Below, one piece after another: positions 26,388 through 34,200 of a stretch of DNA of 58,108 nucleotides. The translations under genes were made by a program, and so were the position numbers. This stretch comes from CAYLPJ01 sp964385465. GTDB taxonomy: Bacteria; Planctomycetota; Phycisphaerae; SM23-33. The notes beneath the pieces were generated by a model, which worked only from the letters and a program-made list of their open reading frames with translations, had not been told where the DNA came from and did no database searches. Positions within the stretch are counted from its first letter, which is position 1; each line of letters starts with the position of its first letter. Where the stretch lies: the NCBI GenBank assembly GCA_964385465.1, contig CAYLPJ010000040.1, positions 1-58,108 of the forward strand, written 5' to 3'.

Positions 26388-26519
26388 TCAGTAACCCTCG
26401 TACCGGAAAATGCGGGCGTCGGATGCCATGGACAGCAGCGTGACCAGCGCGATCAGCAACAGCACGCCGAGAAAGAGCCCACGGACGACGATACCGCCCA
26501 GCCGCGCCCAGCGCGTCAT
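26388..26519 (-). CDS. 43-residue DltX-like single-pass membrane microprotein
   Basis: Short gene: ATG 26519 overlaps the upstream TGA by 4 nt (ATGA) and TGA is at 26388-26390. The product has a short basic N-terminus (MTRWARLGG), one hydrophobic helix (about residues 9-31) and a C-terminal tail ending RIFRYEGY. By the positive-inside rule the N-terminus is cytoplasmic and the Tyr-terminated tail faces outward. Size, topology, aromatic C-terminus and position beside the MBOAT gene match DltX of Gram-positive D-alanylation operons, where the C-terminal Tyr has been proposed to carry the acyl group between DltB and DltD. Homology by sequence alignment is not established here. Confidence 0.78.
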   Translation of the reverse strand: MTRWARLGGIVVRGLFLGVLLLIALVTLLSMASDARIFRYEGY

Positions 26520-27658
26520 GATGCCCCTCCGCTCTCGAGGACGCTCCGCAGAAGGTCCCCGCACCGCTCGGCCAGGGCGCGGGTCCAGCGCCGCTGGGCC
26601 TCGGCCGTGTCGAAATGGACGGTATCGAAGAAGTCACCGTCGCCGTAGTTGCCGACGAGATTGAGGTCCCAGTAGGGCAGGTCGTGCTCGGAGGCGAAGG
26701 TCCGGATGTCTGCGGTGTAGGTTGCCCAGAATTCCTCGCCGAAACCCTCCTTGCGGTAGGTCGGATGGATGGGCTCTTCGATCAGGGCCACGCCGACCTT
26801 CCCGCGGCCCCGCAGGCCCCGCACGATCTCCGCCAGCGCCTCCAGGGCCCGCCGGGCGTTGCGGTCGTACCGCCGACGGAGACGGGCCGGCTCGCCCATC
26901 TTGTAGTCCCACTTCGACCGGGAAATCCGTCCGCGACCGAGCCGGGCAGTGTCATGAATCAGGGGGCGCTTCGGTAAGTTGCGGAGGAACGGCTCGATGC
27001 GAGGCAGGAAGAGCTTGCGGTAGTCCCAGAAGTAGTTGCCCGTTCGGGGGGGGACCTCCAGACCCCACTGGCGAGCGAGGCGATCGGCATGGTCCAGGCC
27101 GATGGCCAGCCGGGGTGTCCGGAGCCAGTCGGCCAGGATGTTGGGGTCGTAGTTCCACAGCCTCCCGGGAGAGATGCCGATGGGCACGACGCCCTCGAAC
27201 CGCTCGGGCAGCAGGTCGGCGAGAATGGCCGTTTCCCAGAGCAACTGCCCGCCGCTGCACAGGTTGTAGGCCTTCACCTCCCTGCCGGCGGCCTGGCCGG
27301 TCCAACGGGCCAGCGGCTCCTCGCCGAGGATGGCGTTCCGCGAGCTGGAGGCCCCGAAGACGACCACAAGCGGCCTGGCCGGCTGGCGGTGGGACAGGGC
27401 CAACGCCTCGGCCGCGGTGAAGATCGGGTCGTCGAAGCGATTCAGCGCCACGCGGCGGTGGAAGCCGGTGCCCAGCCGCCGCGGCGTCAGCAGCAGCGCA
27501 CAAGCCCCGAAAAGCGTTGCCGGAACCAGCAGCGCCAGGGCCAGCGACGCCAGCGATGGGCGCGTCAGGCCCTGCCAGAACGCCGCCACGACCCCGCCGG
27601 GAGGCGGGCCGGGGGCCTGCGGCGTGTTGGTGGTCTCGGCGTCTGTCGCTTTCGGCAC
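26516..27658 (-). CDS. membrane-anchored SGNH-fold protein (DltD/AlgJ-like)
   Basis: 380 residues, first gene of the operon. One N-terminal membrane anchor (about residues 36-57) is followed by a periplasmic domain. It has a G-x-S nucleophile motif (VVVFGASSSRNAI, Ser104), a block-II-type YNLCSGGQ, and a C-terminal Asp345/His348 pair in FFDTVHFD, as in SGNH hydrolases and acyltransferases. This is the layout of DltD and AlgJ/AlgX, which place acyl groups on polymers outside the membrane. GTG 27658 is preceded by AAGGA with 7-nt spacing, and a consensus promoter lies about 70 nt upstream. Confidence 0.85.
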   Translation of the reverse strand: MPKATDAETTNTPQAPGPPPGGVVAAFWQGLTRPSLASLALALLVPATLFGACALLLTPRRLGTGFHRRVALNRFDDPIFTAAEALALSHRQPARPLVVVFGASSSRNAILGEEPLARWTGQAAGREVKAYNLCSGGQLLWETAILADLLPERFEGVVPIGISPGRLWNYDPNILADWLRTPRLAIGLDHADRLARQWGLEVPPRTGNYFWDYRKLFLPRIEPFLRNLPKRPLIHDTARLGRGRISRSKWDYKMGEPARLRRRYDRNARRALEALAEIVRGLRGRGKVGVALIEEPIHPTYRKEGFGEEFWATYTADIRTFASEHDLPYWDLNLVGNYGDGDFFDTVHFDTAEAQRRWTRALAERCGDLLRSVLESGGAS

Positions 27659-27727
27659 GGTCGGGTCCTTGGGCCCGAAACGCTACGCGTCTCCGGCGTG
27701 TCGTAGGTGGCTGCTGACAGTGGCGCG

Positions 27728-27755
27728 ATTATAGGACGACCGCGAAGCCTGTCAA
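27728..27755 (-). promoter_or_regulatory. sigma70 promoter of the polysaccharide operon
   Basis: On the minus strand a perfect TTGACA (27750-27755) is separated by 16 nt from a perfect TATAAT (27728-27733). Transcription would start near 27721, giving a leader of about 60 nt before GTG 27658. In such GC-rich DNA a double consensus match is very unlikely by chance. Confidence 0.85.
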
Positions 27756-27888
27756 CCGGCCCGGAAGCGGCTCGGCCGGCGGCGAGCCCTCGGGATATGT
27801 ATCGGCCGACGCCGAAGCTCGGTTGAGCGGACAGCCCTTCCCCACCCCCACCCGGCGAAACGCCCGTGTGAATGAGTGGAAACGCTGT

Positions 27889-27916
27889 TTGCCATCCCCC
27901 CGCCTGCCGATATCAT
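27889..27916 (+). promoter_or_regulatory. sigma70-like promoter of the esterase gene
   Basis: TTGCCA (27889-27894), 16-nt spacer, TATCAT (27911-27916): five of six matches in each hexamer. The predicted start near 27923 gives a leader of about 50 nt to ATG 27976. It is divergent to the operon promoter. Confidence 0.65.
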
Positions 27917-27975
27917 CTGCGTACTGTTTCGGAACCAACCAGCCCGGACGACCATTGCGGGCAGAGGGTGTCGCC

Positions 27976-28884
27976 ATGCGTATCGAGCCACGTTGGGTGT
28001 GGGTTGCGGGGCTGTCGCTGACCCTTGGTGCCGCTGTCGGCGGGTGCGGCCGGAGCCGCCCGAAGCCGCCGAAGCCGGACGAGACGGTCGTGTTCAAGGA
28101 GGTGGACGGCAACGAGCTTCTGCTCCACGTCTTCCGTCCGAAAGGGATCGAGAAGGGCGCCAGGGCGCCGGTGGTCCTGTTGTATCACGGCGGGGGTTGG
28201 CTGGACGGCGAACCCTCCCAGATGTTCCCGCAGTGCGAGTACTTCGCCGACCGGGGCCTGTTGGCGATCTCAGGCCAGTACCGGCTGCTGTCGACCCACG
28301 GCACGACGCCGTTCGAGAGCGTCAAGGACTGCAAGTCCGCCATCGCCTGGCTGCGGAAGCACGCCGGGGAGTTGGGCGGAGATCCCAACGTGATCCTGGC
28401 GGGGGGAATGTCCGCCGGCGGGCACATCCCGCTGTGCTCGGCCATGTTCCCGGAGATCCGCTCGGAAGACGAGGACCCCAACGTGAACTACGCCCCCGAG
28501 GCGCTGCTGATGTGGAACCCGGTGGTCGACGCGACCATGACCGGCTACGAGCACGGGGCCAAACGCCTCGGAGACCGGGCCGAGGACATCTCCCCGGTTC
28601 ACCACATGCGCCCAGGCCTGCCCCCGTCGATTATCCTCCACGCCACCGGGGACACATGCACGCCGTACGAGAACGTCGTGCGGTACACGAAGCTGGCACG
28701 GGAGGCGGGCAACAAGGTCGTCCTTTTCACCTTCGAGGGCCGGCGGCACGGATTCGGAAACCACATGTCGGTCAAGCCTTACATCAAGGACAACGACGAC
28801 TTTGAGCGGGCCTGCCGGGAGGTCGAGCGATTCCTCGTCTTCCTGGGCCACCTCGATCCGCAGCCCATCCCCGAGAAGAAGTAG
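27976..28884 (+). CDS. lipoprotein alpha/beta-hydrolase (carbohydrate esterase-like)
   Basis: 302 residues. The signal peptide MRIEPRWVWVAGLSLTLGAA ends in VGGC (Cys24), a lipoprotein signal. The mature domain is an alpha/beta hydrolase of the hormone-sensitive-lipase/acetylxylan-esterase kind: oxyanion-hole HGGG at residues 71-74, nucleophile Ser146 in GGMSAGG, acid Asp226 and base His258 in GRRHGFG. It should remove acyl groups from a polysaccharide or small ester at the membrane periphery. ATG 27976 has AGAGGG upstream; a longer in-frame reading from 27823 lacks a ribosome-binding site and would bury the signal peptide. It is divergent to the acylating operon, so an editing role is possible but unproven. 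Confidence 0.88.
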   Translation: MRIEPRWVWVAGLSLTLGAAVGGCGRSRPKPPKPDETVVFKEVDGNELLLHVFRPKGIEKGARAPVVLLYHGGGWLDGEPSQMFPQCEYFADRGLLAISGQYRLLSTHGTTPFESVKDCKSAIAWLRKHAGELGGDPNVILAGGMSAGGHIPLCSAMFPEIRSEDEDPNVNYAPEALLMWNPVVDATMTGYEHGAKRLGDRAEDISPVHHMRPGLPPSIILHATGDTCTPYENVVRYTKLAREAGNKVVLFTFEGRRHGFGNHMSVKPYIKDNDDFERACREVERFLVFLGHLDPQPIPEKK

Positions 28885-29005
28885 CGTCCGTCACCACCCC
28901 GGGGGCCTGGGGGAATTCTCGGGCGCTACCGTTGTCCCGGCGCTCGTCCGGGGCTCCTGTGCATGCCGCCTCCACGGCCCCCGCCCGCTTGCCGGCCGGC
29001 AGGAC

Positions 29006-29019
29006 GGAACGTACGTTCC
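29006..29019. promoter_or_regulatory. perfect 14-bp palindrome upstream of the LEPR beta-helix gene
   Basis: GGAACGTACGTTCC is a perfect inverted repeat located about 90 nt before the ATG of the beta-helix gene, 8 nt before a TACTAT hexamer that could be a -10 box (29028-29033). It has the form of an operator for a dimeric regulator. No partner copy was noticed elsewhere in the window. Confidence 0.4.
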
Positions 29020-29105
29020 CTTTGTCGTACTATGGTTTCCGAAGCGAGGACGCGAGCGCCGGCAGGGAATCGGGGTCCTGTCCGCGCCGGAAAGGCTGCT
29101 GCACT

Positions 29106-30467
29106 ATGATGTACCGGATGGATCCACCCCGCCTCGAACCCCTGGAAGACCGGTTACTGCTCGACGGGGCCGGGCCGGCCGAACCCGTAGGGCCGCACTG
29201 GAGCCCCTCGGTCGAATGCGAGATACACGTCGACTCGATGGTCGCGGCAGAGACGGCAACCTACTACGTCTCTCCCGACGGCAGCGCGGCCGGCGACGGC
29301 TCCGAGGAATCTCCCTGGCGAACGGTCCAGGAGGCCCTCGAGACCATCGGGCACGGCGGCGTGACGATCGTTCTTCTGCCCGGGATCTACGAGCCCATTC
29401 GCGTGCGCGACACGCAGTACGGAGGGACGGCCGACCGCCCCACGGTGATCCGGGCCGCGGAGAAATGGACCGCCATCGTCGAGGGCCTCGAGGGCCAGCA
29501 CAACGTCAACGTCGTCGGCGACTGGTACGTGATCGAGGGCCTGGAGGTCCGCGGCTCGATGATCGACGGCATCAAGGTCAATGGCAACCATTGCACGGTG
29601 CGGGACAACTGGGTTCACCACAGCGCCCGTCAAGGCATCGGCAGTCACGGATACAACGGGACGGTGATCGAGGGCAACCTTTTCGAGTACAACGGCACGG
29701 ACACGCAGTTCGATCACGGCATCTACGTGTCGGGGGCGAACCTGCAGATCGCGGGCAACGTCGTGCGACACAACGCCGGCTACGGGATCCATCTCTGGGG
29801 TGAGCTGGAAGACTGCTTCATCGTGGATAACCTCGTCTACGGGCACTCGGTGAAGTTGCCGATGGTCATCCAAAGCGTCGATGGCGTCGGGGCGAACCAC
29901 ATCTATCGCAACACGCTGCTCAATCCGGACCACGTCAGCGATGTCGTCAGGATCTACGGCGATGAGGCCAGTGTCTCGACCTACGCCAACCACTTCGGCT
30001 GGAATGTCGATGCCTCGCTCTTCGATGCCCTCCACTCCAATGACGTCGCCGACTACGCCGCCCTCAAACCCGAGTGGTTCGTCTACGGGGCGCCCGGCAG
30101 GAACCACTCGCACGACTTCGCATGGGCCGTGCCGGATATGCAGCGGACCAAGGCAGCCGACGGACGGGTCCTGACGCACTCCCCCGGGCAAGAGCGTGCG
30201 CGGGCGGCCGCCGAAGCAGCCCCATCCCACCATCGAGCGCCGCTTCCGCTCGCGGTGGCCGCGGTGGACCATCTGTTGCGAGGCGGCTCCACGAGCGTGT
30301 CGGTCGCCGGCCCCCAAAGCTCCGGCGCCGCGCAGTCCGAGACAGCCGCTGTGAATACCGCCGGCCACGTCGGCGCCGAACTCGCCGAGAGCGCGGTTCC
30401 GTCGGTGTCTACCGGCCTGCTGTCGGCGCTCGATTCTGCAAACCCCCTGCTCGGCAACCCGATTTAG
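29106..30467 (+). CDS. secreted right-handed beta-helix protein with LEPR-x-LL motif
   Basis: 453 residues. The N-terminus (MMYRMDPPRLEPLEDRLLLDG) carries the LEPR-x-LL motif common at the start of planctomycete surface proteins. Next is TYYVSPDGSAAGDGSEESPW, the usual opening of DUF1565/pectate-lyase-like proteins. Residues about 80-310 are parallel beta-helix repeats (VIEGLEVRGSMIDGIKV; TVRDNWVHHSARQGIGS; LQIAGNVVRHNAGYGIHLW). The C-terminal 100 residues are low-complexity Ala/Ser. It may bind or cleave polysaccharide, but no catalytic residues are evident. The start is ATG 29106 (a second ATG follows directly), with AAAGG upstream. It resembles a single helix module of the giant protein encoded nearby. 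Confidence 0.85.
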   Translation: MMYRMDPPRLEPLEDRLLLDGAGPAEPVGPHWSPSVECEIHVDSMVAAETATYYVSPDGSAAGDGSEESPWRTVQEALETIGHGGVTIVLLPGIYEPIRVRDTQYGGTADRPTVIRAAEKWTAIVEGLEGQHNVNVVGDWYVIEGLEVRGSMIDGIKVNGNHCTVRDNWVHHSARQGIGSHGYNGTVIEGNLFEYNGTDTQFDHGIYVSGANLQIAGNVVRHNAGYGIHLWGELEDCFIVDNLVYGHSVKLPMVIQSVDGVGANHIYRNTLLNPDHVSDVVRIYGDEASVSTYANHFGWNVDASLFDALHSNDVADYAALKPEWFVYGAPGRNHSHDFAWAVPDMQRTKAADGRVLTHSPGQERARAAAEAAPSHHRAPLPLAVAAVDHLLRGGSTSVSVAGPQSSGAAQSETAAVNTAGHVGAELAESAVPSVSTGLLSALDSANPLLGNPI

Positions 30468-30662
30468 TACCGCGCCCCCCCGCCGCGGGCGCCGTCAACG
30501 CCGTGACTGGTGGTGGGCTGCGACGATCCCAGCCACCATGCCCGCGCCCCGACCGCCATCGTGAACTTCGGGCTGACGCTGTTCGTCCTCTACGTGCTGA
30601 TCGAGACGTTCCACCTGCGCGACCTCAAGCCGCCCCTGCGGTACGGCTCGACGTCATCGGTC
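30468..30662 (+). other. short region with a possible gene remnant
   Basis: On the plus strand, 30510-30660 can be read as a protein-like stretch (TAIVNFGLTLFVLYVLIETF then HLRDLKPPLR) but it has no proper end before running antisense to the next gene. It may be the tail of a decayed transposase or other gene. I cannot identify it. Confidence 0.25.
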
Positions 30663-30962
30663 TCACGGGCCGGCGTCGCGGGCGGCGGCGAGGCGGACGG
30701 CCTCGTGCCAGAGCTCCCAGGCGATGGCCCGGGCGATCGACGGGTCCGTGGTGGCTCGCCGGGGCGCCCCCGGCGGCTCGATCACCCGGGCGGCGTCGCC
30801 ATCGAACTCGATCCGTCCGCCGGGGATCAGCGGATAGCTTCGGCTGGCGTGGGTGCCCGGCAGCTGGACGGACCACCGATAGCGGTTGCGGTTGCGATAG
30901 ATGCTCCCGGGCGGGGGGCCGGCCGCCGCGTTGCGGCGCGGAGTGCGACGTCGTCTGCCCAT
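30663..30962 (-). CDS. small basic protein, integrase-associated/DNA-binding type
   Basis: 99 residues. An Arg-rich N-terminus (MGRRRRTPRR) leads into GSIYRNRNRYRWSVQLPG and SRSYPLIPGG, a beta-sheet-like pattern resembling the arm-type (AP2-like) DNA-binding domains next to tyrosine recombinases. It ends in an amphipathic helix rich in Ala. ATG 30962 has AGAGGA 8 nt upstream. Proteins of this size and pattern occur beside phage-type integrases in planctomycetes (recollection, not searched). Here no integrase follows, but a tRNA-Gly gene, a typical integration target, lies 144 nt upstream on the same strand. Function unknown. Confidence 0.7.
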   Translation of the reverse strand: MGRRRRTPRRNAAAGPPPGSIYRNRNRYRWSVQLPGTHASRSYPLIPGGRIEFDGDAARVIEPPGAPRRATTDPSIARAIAWELWHEAVRLAAARDAGP

Positions 30963-31106
30963 GGCGTGTTCCTCTCGCCGCCCCGGCCACATATTCGCCG
31001 GAGCGAAACGGTAGCGCGGCCGGCGCTACCATCGCGTCCACGGTGCGTTGGGCACCTCAGGCGGGCAGACGCGTAACCGTCTGTGACGGCCCCTGGTTAG
31101 CTTCAC

Positions 31107-31179
31107 AGCGGGCGAAGGGACTCGAACCCTCAACAACCAGCTTGGAAGGCTGGAGCTCTAGCCATTGAGCTACGCCCGC
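31107..31179 (-). tRNA. tRNA-Gly (UCC anticodon)
   Basis: 73-nt cloverleaf on the minus strand. Acceptor stem GCGGGCG pairs with CGCCCGC, discriminator U. The anticodon stem CCAGC/GCTGG holds the loop CTTCCAA (anticodon TCC, reading GGA). The T-arm has GGTTCGAGTCC. The 3' CCA is not encoded. A CCGTC-TGT-GACGG hairpin 18 nt downstream (31077-31089) may terminate it. Confidence 0.97.
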
Positions 31180-31192
31180 GCGCTTCGGGAGT

Positions 31193-31221
31193 ATCCTAGC
31201 ACGGGGGGCCGGTGGAGGCAA
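31193..31221 (-). promoter_or_regulatory. putative promoter of tRNA-Gly
   Basis: On the minus strand TTGCCT (31216-31221), 17-nt spacer, TAGGAT (31193-31198). The predicted start lies about 7 nt before the mature 5' end of the tRNA and downstream of the stop of the giant gene, so the tRNA can be transcribed independently. Confidence 0.5.
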
Positions 31222-31247
31222 GATGGGCGGAGGCCATTTCGGGGCGG

Positions 31248-34200
31248 CTACAGGACGGTGAGGACGGGGCGGGCGGCCGCGAGTGGGTCCAGGGGGTCGG
31301 TACCGGCGGGAAGAGCGGCGGCGTCGCCGGATTGCTCGGCGGGAGATTCGAGATCGTCGGCCATCGCCAGAGGCTGGCCGTCGGGCTGCGACGGGTCGGG
31401 GCCGGCCGGGTCCGCGGGCCTGGCCGGGGTGCTCGATGAGGGGACGGGGGCCGGCTGGGCGATCGGTGGGTCGGCGGAGGCGGCATCCACGGCCTGCAGG
31501 GGCGGCGCGGGGGTTCGGTCGGCCAGCGGGACGGCGTGTGCCTCCCCCGCAAGGGAGACGGCGTCTGCCTCGGTCGGCGCGGGGTCGGCGGTATCGGCGG
31601 GGACTGCCGCATCGGCCGGCTGCGCGGGTGCGGCGGTAACGGCGCTGTCGGCGGCGGGCCCGGCCAAGGGGGCGACCGGTTCGGGCGACGGGTCGCCCTG
31701 GGCGTCGGTCTCAGCGGGGGCCACAGGCTGGGGCGTCTGCGTCTCCTGCGCCGCGGGGGCCGGGGGCGCCGGGGCGTCGGCGGGCTGGTCGCCGTCGGCG
31801 GCGGGCACGGCCGCGGGCGCGGGCGGCGCGGGTGCCGGGCCGATGGACTGGCCCATGTGGGCTCGGATGGCGGCGAGGTCGGCGGCGTCGGCCGTGCCGC
31901 TGGCGTCGAAGTCTGCCTTCGCCCAGGTGTCCCCGGAGCCGCGGTTCCGCTTGTAGGTGATGTAGTCGCGTGCGTTGACGCGGTCGTCGAGGTTGGCGTC
32001 GCCGGGCAGGCGGACGACGAAGACCTCGGCGTAGTCCCCCCCCGCCGAGCCGTCGCCGTCACCGTCGAGCGCGTTGGCCCCGTCGGTCACGCCGGCGGCG
32101 GCGAGGGCGGCGTAGTAGTAGCCCGGCGCAACGCCGGCGGGAGCGAGGTCCCACCAGACGGAGTCGGTCTCCGGCGTGTGGTGCATGACGGCCGCGGCGA
32201 GATCGGCGTCGAGGCCGGTGTTGGCGTTTGTGAGGACGAGGGCGGCGGCGTCGCAGGTGACCGGCTCGGTGAAGGTCGCATGCATCGAGAGCATCTCGCT
32301 GATGAGCCCGCCGGCATGGTTCATCGTCAGGGCGGTCACTTGCGGGGCCGTGGGGTCGTATTCGAAGCCCCAGTCGTGGGCCTCGTTCGGCTGGCCGGAC
32401 GGGCTGGCGACCGCCCCGGCGACCAGGGCGACGGTGACGGTGCCCTCGGCCCAGTTGGTCCCGCAGGCGGGGCAGATGTTGAAGCGGTAGGTCGCCGGGT
32501 CGACGGCGTCGACGCCGAGGACGGTGGTGGCGACGGCCGACCCGCCGAAGGCGAGGTCGCCGACGCCGACGGTTGCCGGGTCGATATCCTCGGAGAAGAT
32601 CAGCTCGATGTAGGCGGGGATGGTGCCGACGGCTTCGCCGGGGGCGGGGCTGACGGCCAGGACGGTTGGCGGGGAGTCGTCGAGCGTGAACTCGGCGGTG
32701 TAATCGCCGGCGCCCTCGTTGAGATCGTTCCCGGCGACGTCGATGATGCCGGGCGCGGTGCGGACGATGATGCGGAACAGGCCCTCGGGGAAGTCCCCGC
32801 CGTCGTGGGGTGTGATGTCCACGGTGGGCCCGCCGGGGGCGTGGGCGACGGTGATGACGATGGGCACGTCGTCGCCGCCGGCATCGAGCACGCCGTCGGG
32901 CCCGGCCCAGAGCAGTTCGTAGTTGGCGGCGTCCTCGGCGGCGGCGTGATCGGGCGGCTCGGTGAAGGTTACGGGGACGATGTGGATCTCGGGCGAGAAG
33001 GCATCGACCAGCGGCGCGACTGTGTCGACGAGGATTGTCGCGTCGCCGGTGGCCTCTCCCCCGCCGGTGTCGGTCAGCCGGGCGACAACGGTGTGCGAGC
33101 CGTCGCCGGGGAAGCTGTGGGCGACCTCGAAGGCCCCGCCGCCCTCGCCGACGTCGAAGGCGGCATCCCACGTGCCGTCGTTGTCGTAGTCGGCCTCCAG
33201 CAGCCCGGCCTCGTCGGCGGCCAGCAGGAGCCTCACGTCGGTCAGGGCGGTGATGTTGTCGCCGACGATATTGGTATCGTCGTCGGGATGCAGCTCGACG
33301 GTGGCGGCCCCGCCGGCGAGGTCGACGGTGATGAGGCGGACCTCGTCGGCACCGTCGTTGAGGGCGTTGCCTGCCAGGTCGCGGACGGTGGCGGTGCCCG
33401 CGACCGTCAGTTGATACACCTCGTCGGCCAGGCCGGGGGCCAGGTGCAGCGTGACGCGGGCGAGGCCGGGGTCGTAGTCGATCGCGTCGATCCGCGCGGA
33501 CTGATCGACCTCGTCGCCGTCTTCGAAGGTGCCGTCGCCGCCGGAGGATAGCAGGGCGTAGTTGGCCGCGTCGGTCGCCGTGGCGGCGTCCAGCGGCTCG
33601 TCGAAGTCGATCCGCAACTCGGTTGCGAGCCCGCCGGCGTCGTGGGCGGTCACGTCGGTCACCGTCGGACCGGTGGCGTCGTAGACGAACTCGGCCGAGC
33701 CGCCGGCGTTGGCGTTGCCGGCCAGGTCGGCCACTTCGCCGGCGACGAACGTCACGGTGACCGCCCCCTCGGCGAGGGCGTCGCCGTCGTCGTCGTACCA
33801 GTACCGCACGCGGTCGGGGAGGACCTCGGCCCGGTCGACGGTCACGGCCGCGGGCGAGGCGATCGTCACGTCGGCCGCATCCAGCGAGGCCGGGTCGATC
33901 CCCACGCCGTCGGCGTCCGACCACCGGACGTCCACGTAGCCGGCGTCGGCGCTGGTGGGCTCGCCGGGGACGGGCTCCAGCAGCACGCCGGCCGGAGGCA
34001 GGCCGTCGACGAGCAGCTCGAACGCCTGGTCCACCCCGCCGTTGAGGACGTGGCCGACCTCGTCGGCAATTCCCGCGGCGTGGACGATCAGGCGGTATCG
34101 CTCCGCCGGCAGCGGGGCGTCGAGGGTCAGCGTGGCGGTCATGGTGCCCGGGTCGTACGCGACGGCCGTGATCGACGCCGAGACGTCCGCGTCGTCGCCG

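Larger units (their letters stand above)
27659..27975. other. divergent intergenic region
   Basis: 317 nt between the operon's first gene and the esterase gene. It holds two divergent sigma70-like promoters (entered separately) and untranslated leaders. I see no further gene; between the two promoters, 27756-27888 is C/G-rich sequence without obvious inverted repeats. Confidence 0.7.
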
